64,000 nucleotides of DNA from Mesonia ostreae (GTDB lineage: Bacteria > Bacteroidota > Bacteroidia > Flavobacteriales > Flavobacteriaceae): contig NZ_JAVRBG010000003.1 of assembly GCF_031845265.1 (NCBI RefSeq), forward strand, positions 186,001 through 250,000. The letters are read 5' to 3'. The first letter of the stretch is position 1. Every line of letters begins with the position of its first letter. The position numbers were made by a program, and so were the translations under genes. Below are positions 8,752 through 17,742 of the stretch, one piece after another. The notes under the pieces are model-generated. The model searched no databases. It saw only the letters and a list, made by a program, of their open reading frames with translations, and was not told the origin of the DNA.

Positions 8752-8759
8752 CAAAGGTA
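8752..8759 (-). promoter_or_regulatory. -7 box upstream of ruvX
   Basis: TACCTTTG on the minus strand matches TAnnTTTG exactly, 15 bases before the ruvX ATG. It lies back to back with a weaker TATCTTAG box for dapD at 8801-8808 on the other strand. Confidence 0.55.
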
Positions 8760-8824
8760 AGACTTCTAAGCGTATTGCTGTGATATTTATAAGTAAGCCT
8801 TATCTTAGCGCCAAATTTGAACCT

Positions 8825-9640
8825 ATGGAAAAATTACAACAACATATATTAGAAGCTTGGGAAAACCGAGACCTTTTAAAAGAAGAAACCACACAAAAAA
8901 GCATTAGAGAAGTTATTCATAAGATTGATGCAGGAGAATTGCGTTGCGCTCAGCCTACTTCAGACGGATGGCAAGTGAACGAATGGGTGAAAAAAGCGGT
9001 GGTCTTGTACTTCCCTATTCAAAAAATGGAAACCTTAGAGGCAGGAATTTTTGAATACCACGATAAAATGCCTTTAAAAACTGGATATAAAGAAAAAGGA
9101 ATTCGCGTAGTGCCAAGTGCTGTGGCGAGACACGGAGCTTATATTTCTAGCGGAGTTATTTTGATGCCTAGTTATGTAAATATTGGCGCTTATGTAGATG
9201 AAGGTACGATGGTAGATACTTGGGCCACGGTAGGAAGCTGTGCGCAAATTGGTAAAAACGTACATATTTCTGGTGGCGTTGGTATTGGTGGTGTTTTAGA
9301 GCCTTTACAAGCCGCGCCCGTAATTATAGAAGACAATGCTTTTTTAGGATCAAGATGCATTGTGGTTGAAGGGATTCGCGTAGAAAAAGAAGCGGTTTTA
9401 GGAGCTAATGTAGTCTTAACAGGTTCTACAAAAATTATTGATGTGACGGGGGATGAGCCTAAAGAAATGAAAGGTGTTATACCTGCACGCTCTGTGGTGA
9501 TTCCTGGTAGTTATACCAAAAAATTTCCTGCAGGAGAGTTTAATGTACCTTGTGCTTTGATTATTGGAAAACGTAAAGAAAGTACCAATAAAAAGACTTC
9601 TTTAAACGATGCTTTAAGAACTTACGATGTAGCGGTTTAA
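8825..9640 (+). CDS. dapD: 2,3,4,5-tetrahydropyridine-2,6-dicarboxylate N-succinyltransferase
   Basis: Transfers succinyl from succinyl-CoA to tetrahydrodipicolinate in the lysine and meso-diaminopimelate pathway, feeding peptidoglycan. From the ATG at 8825 the protein has 271 residues, the usual DapD length; an in-frame TTG at 8741 would add 28 residues crossing the divergent promoter and is rejected. The middle (about 100-210) is a left-handed beta helix with hexapeptide repeats, including the GGVGIGGVLEP segment (150-160). A Bacteroidota-like box TATCTTAG lies at 8801-8808. The next gene starts one base after the stop, so dapD leads the glycan operon. Confidence 0.96.
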   Translation: MEKLQQHILEAWENRDLLKEETTQKSIREVIHKIDAGELRCAQPTSDGWQVNEWVKKAVVLYFPIQKMETLEAGIFEYHDKMPLKTGYKEKGIRVVPSAVARHGAYISSGVILMPSYVNIGAYVDEGTMVDTWATVGSCAQIGKNVHISGGVGIGGVLEPLQAAPVIIEDNAFLGSRCIVVEGIRVEKEAVLGANVVLTGSTKIIDVTGDEPKEMKGVIPARSVVIPGSYTKKFPAGEFNVPCALIIGKRKESTNKKTSLNDALRTYDVAV

Positions 9641-9641
9641 T

Positions 9642-10700
9642 ATGAAAGTACTTGTAATTCAGCAGAAAATGATAGGCGACGTACTTACGTCTTCTATTTT
9701 ATGCGAAGCCATAAAACAAAAACACCCTTCTGCTGAATTGCATTATTTGGTAAACAGCCACACGGTTCCAGTGGTAGAAAACAATCCTTTTATAGATGAA
9801 TTGGTGTTATTTACTTCGGAAATGGAACAGCGTAAACGCGTTTTTTATCGTTTCCTAAAAAAAATCCGTAAAGCAAAATATGATATAGTGATTGATGTCT
9901 ACGGAAAAATTAGCAGTAATTTAATCAGCTATTTTTCTAAAGCACCTAAACGGATTTCTTACCATAAAAAACACACGGCTTTTTTATACACACATACTTT
10001 AGAACGACTAAAAAAACCAGTTCACAATTGCAGTCTCGCCATTGAAAATAGATTAAAATTAGTGGAGTTTTTAGAGATTCCGTTTCAAGAAATCAATCCG
10101 AAAATATATTTAACTCAATCTGAAATTTCTTCCGCGGAAGCGTATTTAACCCGTTCTCATATAAGTCTTAAGAAACCCTTGTTTATGATAAGCGTTTTGG
10201 GAAGTAGTGAAGCAAAAACATATCCTCTAGATTATATGGCAAGCTTTTTAGATAGTTTGGTGACAGAAAACAAGGAGGCTCAGCTCCTATTTAATTACAT
10301 TCCTAAACAAGAGAAAGAAGCACGAGAAGTTTACGAACATTGTTTGCCTATAACTCAAGAATGCATTTTCTTTTCGGTTTTTGGAAAAAGTTTACGCGAA
10401 TTCTTGGCCATTACCTCCCATTGTGATGCGATGTTAGGAAATGAAGGGGGCGCAATAAATATGGCAAAAGCTTTACAAATTCCTACATTTACCATTTTTT
10501 CGCCTAGTTTGAAGATGCAGAACTGGTTTGGAGAAAAGGAGAACAAAAATCATAAGGCGGTACATCTTCAAGAATTTATCCTCTACCAAGAAGAAGATTT
10601 TGTAGCCGCAAAAAAGGAACCTTCCAAATATTATCTTAAATTTACTCCTTCTTATATTGTTCAACCGCTGCAAGATTTTATTGCCAACCTGTCTTTATGA
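9642..10700 (+). CDS. Glycosyltransferase family 9 (heptosyltransferase-like)
   Basis: A GT-B fold enzyme of the ADP-heptose:LPS heptosyltransferase family, probably adding a sugar to the lipopolysaccharide core at the inner face of the inner membrane. The N-terminal QQKMIGDVLTSS (7-18) and the donor-site motif GNEGGAINMA (266-275) are the family's signatures. Length is 352 residues. It begins one base after the dapD stop and its own stop overlaps the next start (ATGA), so the three genes are probably one transcript. Whether the donor is a heptose is not shown by the sequence. Confidence 0.85.
   Translation: MKVLVIQQKMIGDVLTSSILCEAIKQKHPSAELHYLVNSHTVPVVENNPFIDELVLFTSEMEQRKRVFYRFLKKIRKAKYDIVIDVYGKISSNLISYFSKAPKRISYHKKHTAFLYTHTLERLKKPVHNCSLAIENRLKLVEFLEIPFQEINPKIYLTQSEISSAEAYLTRSHISLKKPLFMISVLGSSEAKTYPLDYMASFLDSLVTENKEAQLLFNYIPKQEKEAREVYEHCLPITQECIFFSVFGKSLREFLAITSHCDAMLGNEGGAINMAKALQIPTFTIFSPSLKMQNWFGEKENKNHKAVHLQEFILYQEEDFVAAKKEPSKYYLKFTPSYIVQPLQDFIANLSL
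10129..10142. repeat. CTTCCGCGGAAGCG palindromic motif inside the GT9 gene
   Basis: A copy of the GC-rich palindrome family with core TTCCGCGGAA, located within coding sequence (encoding SSAEAY). See 6700, 37451 and 48538 for relatives. Confidence 0.5.
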
Positions 10701-12544
10701 AGTATAAATTTTTAATTTACATCTCTTACAGCTATGCTTTGCCGACGGGAAATCCCTTGGAGCAAGAGATTTTAAAAAGAGGAGAAGAGGTTTGGTGGTT
10801 CGCCGATGAAAAGGATGGTAAAAAAGCTTTAAAAGGTAAAGACAATGTTTATACCGATATTGAAGATGTTATTGCTTATGAACCCCATATTGTATTGGCG
10901 GCAACGAATATGGTTCCAGATTTTATCACCGGTGTAAAAGTTCAAATTTTCCATGGCTTTTTAGCTCAGAAAAGACCTTCTAAACGGCATTTATTTAGTG
11001 AATTTAGAATTAGAGGATTTTTTGATTTGTATTGTACGCAAGGACCAAGCACTACAGAGAATTTTAAAAAATTAGCGAAAAAATATGGCTATTTTGAAGT
11101 GGTTGAAACGGGTTGGAGTAAAGTTGACCCACTATTTCCCATAGAAACTAAAGAGATTGCGGCTATTCCTAATATTCTGATTGCCTCTACCTTTACAGAG
11201 CGATTAAGTTTAGCTTATAACGAAGAAGTCTTCCAAGAAATTAAACGATTATCTACTACAGGAAACTATAATTTTTTGATGGTTTTACATCCTAAATTGC
11301 CTGCGGAAATTATTAAGAAGTGGAAACAATTAGAAGGCGAGTTTTTTACTTACTATGACACTACAAATCTAATTCCGCTATTTAAAAAATCGGCTATTCT
11401 TTTTGCAGACACGACCTCTGCGATTCAAGAGTTTTCTTTGCAACACAAACCTATCGTTTGTTTTGATCATACTTTTGAGCACGACTACCTTATTCATGTG
11501 CATAATGCTAACAAAATAGAAGCCTCTTTTCAATATGCTTTAGAATATCCTGAAAAAGTATTGAAAAAGCTCGCAACCTTTACCCAAAGATTGCATCCCT
11601 ATCATGATGGTCTATCTAGCGCTCGAGTTATTGATGCATCAATTTGCTTTTTAAATAAAGATAAGACAGAGTTAAAACCAAAACCTATTAACCTGATACG
11701 TAAATTAAAAATAAGACAACAGTTACATTATTTTACGTTTCAAACGTTTAACAGACCTCCTGTTTACAAAAAAGAGATTTTAGATTTGGAGAAAATAACG
11801 GCTATTATTCCTACAGGGAATGAGGTTCACAATATTGAGAATGTGATCAAATCTGTAGATTTTGCTGATGAAATTTTGGTGGTAGATAGCTATAGTACAG
11901 ATGGTACGTATGAAAAAGCGCTCCAATTAGCAGATAAAGTAGTTAGAAGACAATATGAGTATTCTGCTTCTCAAAAAAATTGGGCGATTCCGCAAGCAAA
12001 ACACGAATGGGTTTTATTGGTAGATGCAGATGAACGCGTAACCGTTCCGTTAAGAGAAGAAATTAGGGCAATTCTTGCGAACCCACCAAAAGACAATACC
12101 GTGGGATACTGGATTGGTCGTAAAAATCATTTTATGGGACAGCACGTAAAACATAGTGGCTGGAAGAATGATAAAGTGATTCGTTTGTTTAAAAGGGATT
12201 ATTGCGTTTATGAAAATAAAAAAGTGCACGCAGAGATTATTGCAGATGGGAAAATACGCTATCTAAAAAATAAATTTTACCACAATACCTATATTACCTT
12301 AGATAAGTATCTAGAAAAAATGAATCGCTATGCGTGGTGGCAGGCTAGAGATTACCATAAGAAAACAGGAGAATTAACTGCCTACCATTTTGTGATTAAA
12401 CCCTGTTGGAGCTTTTTTAAACATTATATCTTACAAGCTGGCTTTAGAGACGGTGTGGTTGGTTTTACGATTGCCTATATTAAAAGTTATACGGTAGTAA
12501 TGCGTTATTCTAAGGTTTGGCTTTTGAGAAGAGGGAGGAAATAA
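10697..12544 (+). CDS. Fused CDP-glycerol-transferase-like + WaaE-like GT2 glycosyltransferase
   Basis: Two glycosyltransferase-type domains lie in one 615-residue chain. Residues 1-320 resemble the CDP-glycerol glycerophosphotransferase (TagB/TagF) family: FHGF (85-88), a TGWSKVD segment (138-144), LHPK (197-200) and FADTTSAIQEF (236-246, the usual DySS-like position). Residues 366-615 are a GT-A family 2 domain of the KdtX/WaaE core type: IIPTGNE, DSYSTDGT (397-404) and the metal-binding DADER (443-447). A basic linker (about 325-360) joins them. The start overlaps the GT9 stop by four bases. It probably builds outer-core or surface glycan at the inner membrane. Substrates of both halves are unknown. 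Confidence 0.82.
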   Translation: MKYKFLIYISYSYALPTGNPLEQEILKRGEEVWWFADEKDGKKALKGKDNVYTDIEDVIAYEPHIVLAATNMVPDFITGVKVQIFHGFLAQKRPSKRHLFSEFRIRGFFDLYCTQGPSTTENFKKLAKKYGYFEVVETGWSKVDPLFPIETKEIAAIPNILIASTFTERLSLAYNEEVFQEIKRLSTTGNYNFLMVLHPKLPAEIIKKWKQLEGEFFTYYDTTNLIPLFKKSAILFADTTSAIQEFSLQHKPIVCFDHTFEHDYLIHVHNANKIEASFQYALEYPEKVLKKLATFTQRLHPYHDGLSSARVIDASICFLNKDKTELKPKPINLIRKLKIRQQLHYFTFQTFNRPPVYKKEILDLEKITAIIPTGNEVHNIENVIKSVDFADEILVVDSYSTDGTYEKALQLADKVVRRQYEYSASQKNWAIPQAKHEWVLLVDADERVTVPLREEIRAILANPPKDNTVGYWIGRKNHFMGQHVKHSGWKNDKVIRLFKRDYCVYENKKVHAEIIADGKIRYLKNKFYHNTYITLDKYLEKMNRYAWWQARDYHKKTGELTAYHFVIKPCWSFFKHYILQAGFRDGVVGFTIAYIKSYTVVMRYSKVWLLRRGRK

Positions 12545-12762
12545 TCTATCTAGAACATAGACCGCTAAGCTGTAAGAGTTTAGACTTTTTCTATGTCAAT
12601 TAAAACTTAAAGACCTGAAATATCCTCAATTTTTACTAATTAATCTAGGATTTACAGTACTAAACGATACAAATATTGATGGAACTAAAATTGATTTAGA
12701 GTTAATTGATTGTAAAAAATCAGAAAAAAATATTGAGATGAAAAATACTTTTCCTCAAAACT

Positions 12763-13521
12763 TTACTTTTTCCAAAACTTTAAACGCTTCTTATTTCTTT
12801 TTTTTCGGTAAAATTTCTCCTGAAAAGCTTCCGTATAATTCCACATTTTTTTAAACACCTCTTCTGGATTTGCTCCGTAGAGTTTTGCGTATTCATCACT
12901 CATTACCTTCACCATACTTTTGTTTGTGGTAAGCCGAGCAAAATTCTTGATACGTTCGTCTAAACTCAAGGCTTTAAAATTCATTCTATTCAAGTCTACC
13001 AAAAAGAATTTATAATCTCCATCATTCAATTGAATAAGCGTATTCCCTGGAGAATGATCTAAAAACTCAATATGATTTTCATGTAAGTTGAAAGTAAAGC
13101 GCGTAAAAGCTTTTAGAATTTGAGTATGATTGGGATACTCCAAATTTTTTGTCAGTTCTCTATAGGTTAAATCTGCTTGTAAATGTTCACTTACATAAAA
13201 ACTATCTTTAAAAAGAAAACTACTCTTATTTTCAAAATAAGCCACGGGTAACGGAGTTCCTATTCCTAGTGATTTCAATTTTTGGGCATATTCAAAAGAG
13301 CGTTGTGCTTTACTTTTTCGAAAGAATCGGTACGCAATTTGATTTATCAGGTTGGGTATTTTAAACGATTTTATGTTTACTACAGCATTATTTATTTCAA
13401 ATAACTTAATGACATTTCTGTCACCATCACCAAAAAGTTTTCCTTCATCTTTAAAGTTTTTAATAAACCCAATAACTTCTTTGGTATAAGCATTCCAGGT
13501 GTTTGAAAAAGTATAATTCAT
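12763..13521 (-). CDS. Kdo/WaaP-like lipopolysaccharide kinase family protein
   Basis: A eukaryotic-kinase-fold protein of the Kdo kinase/WaaP/InaA group, expected to phosphorylate Kdo or a core sugar. The catalytic loop is EFLDHSPGNTL (D155, N160) and the metal-binding aspartate is in FLVDLNRMNF (D176). A candidate ATP lysine is K51 or K54 in NIKSFK. Length is 252 residues with a very basic C-terminus (KKRNKKRLKFWKK). It lies on the opposite strand to its glycosyltransferase neighbours, which supports a role in lipopolysaccharide assembly. Its base composition is noticeably more AT-rich than dapD. Confidence 0.85.
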   Translation of the reverse strand: MNYTFSNTWNAYTKEVIGFIKNFKDEGKLFGDGDRNVIKLFEINNAVVNIKSFKIPNLINQIAYRFFRKSKAQRSFEYAQKLKSLGIGTPLPVAYFENKSSFLFKDSFYVSEHLQADLTYRELTKNLEYPNHTQILKAFTRFTFNLHENHIEFLDHSPGNTLIQLNDGDYKFFLVDLNRMNFKALSLDERIKNFARLTTNKSMVKVMSDEYAKLYGANPEEVFKKMWNYTEAFQEKFYRKKRNKKRLKFWKK

Positions 13522-13611
13522 TTTGTAAAATTACAATAATAATGAAAAGGTAATAGTATTTAAAATTTAAAATTATTAACCTTGTATTCTAATACAAAAC
13601 CTATATTTTAA

Positions 13612-14745
13612 ATGAGGAAAAAAAATCGCATTGGGATTATGTTTTTAGATGAAATTCATCACGTTTTTCATTTTATAACTGTGGCTAAAGAACTTTCAAA
13701 AACCAATTTTGTTGATATTCTTACATACCCTGGCGAGCATACTTTTTTAAAGCAATCATTATTAAATATTCAAGCAGATAAGGTTAGGGTTTTAGAACTA
13801 AAAACTCATTTTTTTAGAGCTTTTACAGACACGCTCAAAAATAGAGACATTCCTAGAAAAGGATTTTGGGTAAAAAAAAACGCAAAAAAAATACTCACAA
13901 ATTACGATGCATTAATATTTACAGATTATACTCATCATAAATTTTTAAAATATAGAGCTTTATATGAGAGCACTACAAAATTCTTAAAATTTCCTCACGG
14001 AGCTCCTGGTAGAAGTTATAGCTACAATAAAGAGTTATTAGATTTTGATCTCCAATTAATTTTTGGCAAATTTCAATATGAGGAATATAAGAAAAAGAAC
14101 CTTCTAGGGCCACATCCAATTACACCAGGTTACCCTAAAATAGATGCTGTTACTCAATTACCCAAAAAAAAGCATCTTTTTAATAATGACAAAATAACAG
14201 TAGTTTACAATCCGCATTTTTCTAAACCATTATCATCTTGGTATTCTTGGGGAATACATATTTTAGATTATTTTTTAGCACAAAACTCATACAATCTCAT
14301 TTTTGCTCCGCATATTAATCTTTTCAACAAAACTGGATTCGAAGATAAAAGTAATTTTCCCGAGATTTATACAAATGCGGAAAATATCCACATAGATTTA
14401 GGCAGCGATAATAGTGTTGATATGACATATACCCTACAAGCAGATATTTACCTAGGTGATGTCTCTAGCCAAGTTTATGAATTTATTATTAATCCTAGAC
14501 CTTGTATTTTCCTTAATTCCAATCAAGAATCGTATCATAATAAATTAGAGTTTAGGTTTTGGCAAATGGGGGCAGTAATCAATGAAATAGAAGAGCTAGA
14601 TAATCGTTTAAAAAATAGTCTACAAGATTTTGAAAATTATAAAGATCTTCAAGTAAAAATTAACCAAGAAAATTTTCACAAAGAAAAAAGTAAAACAGCT
14701 TCGCAATTAGCTGCGGAAGAAATAGACGTTTTCTTAAACAGTTAA
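13612..14745 (+). CDS. CDP-glycerol glycerophosphotransferase-like protein
   Basis: A stand-alone relative of the TagB/TagF-type polyol-phosphate transferases. Family-like marks are FPHGAPGR (127-134), GYPKID (173-178), YNPHFS (199-204), FAPHI (231-235) and GDVSSQVYEF (282-291). It may add glycerol phosphate or a related group to a surface glycan; substrate and acceptor cannot be told. Length is 377 residues with no membrane segment. It is convergent with the following GT2 gene and their ends overlap by 12 bases. The gene is very AT-rich, with long A runs, suggesting a different history from the dapD operon. Confidence 0.72.
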   Translation: MRKKNRIGIMFLDEIHHVFHFITVAKELSKTNFVDILTYPGEHTFLKQSLLNIQADKVRVLELKTHFFRAFTDTLKNRDIPRKGFWVKKNAKKILTNYDALIFTDYTHHKFLKYRALYESTTKFLKFPHGAPGRSYSYNKELLDFDLQLIFGKFQYEEYKKKNLLGPHPITPGYPKIDAVTQLPKKKHLFNNDKITVVYNPHFSKPLSSWYSWGIHILDYFLAQNSYNLIFAPHINLFNKTGFEDKSNFPEIYTNAENIHIDLGSDNSVDMTYTLQADIYLGDVSSQVYEFIINPRPCIFLNSNQESYHNKLEFRFWQMGAVINEIEELDNRLKNSLQDFENYKDLQVKINQENFHKEKSKTASQLAAEEIDVFLNS

Positions 14746-15519
14746 ATATTTTTTTAGTCCTTCATCACACCAAGTAAGCTTTTCGTCAAGTGCTTTTTGT
14801 TGAATGCTATCATTAATATTCAGTCGTGATTTTTCTACAACTAAGTGCCAAATATGATATATTATCCCTCCATATCTTAACCGCTTACCTTTAATACCTT
14901 TATTTAATAAACGTATGGCCATTTCAGAATCTTCTCTGCCCCAACCCGTCATATTTTCATTATATCCATTTATGGCTATAATATCTTTTTTAAAATAAGA
15001 TAAATTACAGCCTCTTAATTTTTCTGAAAGTTTTGAGGATGGAGAGTATAATTTTTGAAGCCCAGAATGATGAAAATTTCGAGTTTTATTTTTTACTCTC
15101 GCATCACCATATGGAAAAACGATATTTTTGGTTTTATAAAGGTTCTCTACAAATTCTTTTTTTATATTTACTCTACTACCATACAAAAATGTATTTCTTT
15201 GCATATTTTTATAATGATCTTCAATAAATTGAGGATGCATAATACAGTCGCCATCTAACTGAATAATATAATCTCCATCAGCTTTTGCCAAAGCCTTATT
15301 CAAAATTACTGTTCGCCTAAAACCCTCATCTTCATGCCACAAATGCGTAAGTGGCAGCTTATCTATGAAGTTCTCTACAACTTTTCTTGTTTCTAGACCA
15401 GAACCATCATCTGCAACAATAATTTCATCTGGCATATGGGTTTGATGTTCTGCACTTTTAAGCACTAACTCTAATGCTTTTGGCCAATTGTAAGTTGTAA
15501 TAATTAAAGTGGTCTTCAA
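14734..15519 (-). CDS. Glycosyltransferase family 2
   Basis: A GT-A fold glycosyltransferase. From a TTG start at 15519 the protein begins KTTLIITTYNWPKAL, the usual beginning of this family; metal binding is at QLDGDCI and the acceptor-side motif is GWGREDSEMAIRL. Length is 261 residues. A longer frame from 15624 would add 35 residues that include the promoter box at 15544-15551, so the short form is preferred. The C-terminal half resembles the galactosyltransferase-type extension of bacterial GT2 enzymes. The gene overlaps the preceding plus-strand gene by 12 bases tail to tail. Confidence 0.85.
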   Translation of the reverse strand: MKTTLIITTYNWPKALELVLKSAEHQTHMPDEIIVADDGSGLETRKVVENFIDKLPLTHLWHEDEGFRRTVILNKALAKADGDYIIQLDGDCIMHPQFIEDHYKNMQRNTFLYGSRVNIKKEFVENLYKTKNIVFPYGDARVKNKTRNFHHSGLQKLYSPSSKLSEKLRGCNLSYFKKDIIAINGYNENMTGWGREDSEMAIRLLNKGIKGKRLRYGGIIYHIWHLVVEKSRLNINDSIQQKALDEKLTWCDEGLKKYLTV

Positions 15520-15543
15520 AATATAAATGGATTGAATAAGTTT

Positions 15544-15551
15544 CAAATATA
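15544..15551 (-). promoter_or_regulatory. -7 box upstream of the GT2 gene
   Basis: TATATTTG on the minus strand is an exact TAnnTTTG match, 24 bases before the proposed TTG start. It supports the short form of the GT2 protein. Confidence 0.55.
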
Positions 15552-15584
15552 TTATTCTTTTTTCGAAAGCTCTCTTTAAAAACT

Positions 15585-15592
15585 TACATTTG
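15585..15592 (+). promoter_or_regulatory. -7 box upstream of the tsaC-like gene
   Basis: TACATTTG matches TAnnTTTG and points right, 57 bases before the start at 15650. It is only 33 bases from the oppositely oriented GT2 box, forming a compact divergent promoter pair. Confidence 0.5.
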
Positions 15593-15649
15593 TAGTCTAT
15601 AATAAAATTGATTAGCACTTCCACGTGTATATACTTATAATGAAATAAA

Positions 15650-16210
15650 ATGATAGACGAAATTCACGAATGCCTAACAGTTTTAAAACGAGGCGGACTT
15701 ATACTTTACCCAACCGATACGGTTTGGGGAATTGGCTGTGATGCCACCAATGCAGAGGCAGTAGAGAAAATTTTTGCACTAAAGAAAAGAGCAGAAAGTA
15801 AATCTCTTATCTGTTTAGTTTCAGATTATAAGATGCTTAATCAATATGTAGAAGAAATACCAGAAGTCGCTTATGATATCTTAAAATTTGCGGCAAAACC
15901 TACAACCATCATATTTGATGACCCTATTAGAGTAGCTGAAAATTTAATTGCAGAAGATAATTCATTGGCGATTAGGGTTTGTGGAGATCCGTTTTGCAAT
16001 AAATTAATTAGAAAATTTAAACGTCCTATCGTTTCAACATCAGCCAATATTAGCGGGCAAGGTACTCCAAAATCTTTCGACAAAATCTCTCCCGAAATTT
16101 TAAAAGGAGTAGACTATGTTGTAAATTTGCAGCCAGCAAAAAAAAGCGCTAAACCCTCCACTATTATTAAGTTAACTTTAGACGGAAAAGTGCAAATTAT
16201 TAGAAAATAA
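15650..16210 (+). CDS. L-threonylcarbamoyladenylate synthase (TsaC/YrdC/YciO family)
   Basis: Makes threonylcarbamoyl-AMP from threonine, bicarbonate and ATP, the first step of the t6A37 tRNA modification. The YrdC domain spans the protein: KRGGLILYPTDTVWGIGCDA begins at residue 13, the basic site KKR is at 45-47 and the nucleotide-binding STSANISG is at 129-136. Length is 186 residues, so it lacks the extra Sua5 C-domain. The YciO subgroup cannot be excluded from sequence alone. One base separates its stop from the next gene, a tRNA nucleotidyltransferase, which fits a tRNA-processing pair. Confidence 0.88.
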   Translation: MIDEIHECLTVLKRGGLILYPTDTVWGIGCDATNAEAVEKIFALKKRAESKSLICLVSDYKMLNQYVEEIPEVAYDILKFAAKPTTIIFDDPIRVAENLIAEDNSLAIRVCGDPFCNKLIRKFKRPIVSTSANISGQGTPKSFDKISPEILKGVDYVVNLQPAKKSAKPSTIIKLTLDGKVQIIRK

Positions 16211-16211
16211 A

Positions 16212-17639
16212 ATGCCCCAAGACAAAACGTATACAGAAGCCTTATCTCATAAAATTTTTGAATACATCAGTCAGGCTGCAGATAATCTTTCCTTAGAAAC
16301 ATACGCTATTGGCGGATTTGTTCGCGATTTCTTTTTACAAAGAGGCGATGCAAAAGATATTGATATTGTAGCCGTTGGGAGCGGAATTTCCTTAGCGGAA
16401 GAAGTTGCGCGACTTTTGCCACATCAACCTAAAGTGCAAGTTTTCAAAACCTATGGTACGGCGATGCTTCGTGCATTTGATTTGGAAATAGAATTTGTAG
16501 GCGCTCGTAAAGAATCTTACTCTGAAAACAGTAGAAATCCTGAAGTAGAATCGGGTTCATTGGAAGATGATCAAAACCGAAGAGATTTCACCATCAATGC
16601 ACTAGCGCTTCAACTCAACAAAAATAACTTCGGAAAGTTGCTAGATCCTTTTAATGGTTTGGGAGATTTAGAAAATCAACTGATTCAAACACCTTTGGAG
16701 CCAGGAATCACCTATTCTGACGATCCTTTGCGCATGATGCGGGCCATTAGATTTGCAACACAATTAGGTTTTAGAATCGAAGACGCTTCGTTAGAAGCCA
16801 TTACAGAAAATCACCAACGCATCAAGATTATTTCTAAAGAGCGTATTGTAGACGAATTAAATAAAATTTTAAGCGCTCCAAAGCCATCTATAGGGTTTGC
16901 GTTATTAAGAAAAACCCAGCTTTTGCCACTTATTTTACCCGAACTTTCCGCCTTACAAGGTATCGACGAAAAAGAAGGTCAGCGGCACAAAGATAACTTT
17001 TGGCATACCTTAGAAGTAGTTGATAATATTGCCGAAAATACCGATAATCTCTGGTTGCAATGGGCAGCACTTTTACACGATGTAGGAAAAGCACCCACGA
17101 AAAAATTTCATAAAAAAATTGGTTGGACGTTTCACGGGCACGAATTTGTAGGTGCCAAAATGGTATTTACGCTTTTTAAACGACTCAAAATGCCTTTGAA
17201 TGAAAAAATGAAATTTGTTCAAAAAATGGTACTAATGAGCTCCCGCCCGATTGTAATTGCAGAAGATCACGTCACCGACTCGGCCGTACGAAGGTTAATT
17301 TTTGACGCAGGAGATGCTATTGAAGATCTCATGACACTTTGTGAAGCAGATATTACCACCAAGAATCCCAAGCGGTATAAAAAGTATCACCGTAATTTTC
17401 AGGTAGTTCGGCAAAAGCTGAAAGAAGTAGAAGAAAGAGATCACATTCGCAATTTTCAACCTCCCGTTTCTGGGGAAGAGATTATGAAAACCTTTGCTAT
17501 CAAGCCTTCTAGAGAAATTGGAGTGATTAAAAATGCGATTAAAGAAGCGATTTTAGAAGGAGAAATTCCTAATGAATATGAAGCGGCCAAAGCGTTTATG
17601 GTTAAAAAAGGAGAAGCCTTGGGCTTAATACCAAGTTAG
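16212..17639 (+). CDS. CCA tRNA nucleotidyltransferase / poly(A) polymerase family with HD domain
   Basis: A class II nucleotidyltransferase expected to add or repair the CCA end of tRNAs. The head domain shows GGFVRD (34-39), the catalytic DID (D49, D51) and RRDFTINA (123-130). The C-terminal half carries an HD phosphohydrolase domain with LLHDVGK (H289, D290), as in multifunctional CCA enzymes. Length is 475 residues. It is directly downstream of the tsaC-like gene and cotranscribed with it. Whether it adds all of CCA or only part cannot be told by eye. Confidence 0.9.
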   Translation: MPQDKTYTEALSHKIFEYISQAADNLSLETYAIGGFVRDFFLQRGDAKDIDIVAVGSGISLAEEVARLLPHQPKVQVFKTYGTAMLRAFDLEIEFVGARKESYSENSRNPEVESGSLEDDQNRRDFTINALALQLNKNNFGKLLDPFNGLGDLENQLIQTPLEPGITYSDDPLRMMRAIRFATQLGFRIEDASLEAITENHQRIKIISKERIVDELNKILSAPKPSIGFALLRKTQLLPLILPELSALQGIDEKEGQRHKDNFWHTLEVVDNIAENTDNLWLQWAALLHDVGKAPTKKFHKKIGWTFHGHEFVGAKMVFTLFKRLKMPLNEKMKFVQKMVLMSSRPIVIAEDHVTDSAVRRLIFDAGDAIEDLMTLCEADITTKNPKRYKKYHRNFQVVRQKLKEVEERDHIRNFQPPVSGEEIMKTFAIKPSREIGVIKNAIKEAILEGEIPNEYEAAKAFMVKKGEALGLIPS

Positions 17640-17742
17640 ACCGATTATGTCTGCATTAATGATATCTTAATGCGGCATAACCTATTAAAATTGGTATACG
17701 AGTAACTTCCTAATAATATATAATTGGTTTTAATTCTAGGTT

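Noticed and set aside
8741..8824. N-terminal extension of DapD from a TTG codon
   Set aside because: It would run across the divergent promoter region, and the ATG at 8825 gives the normal DapD length.
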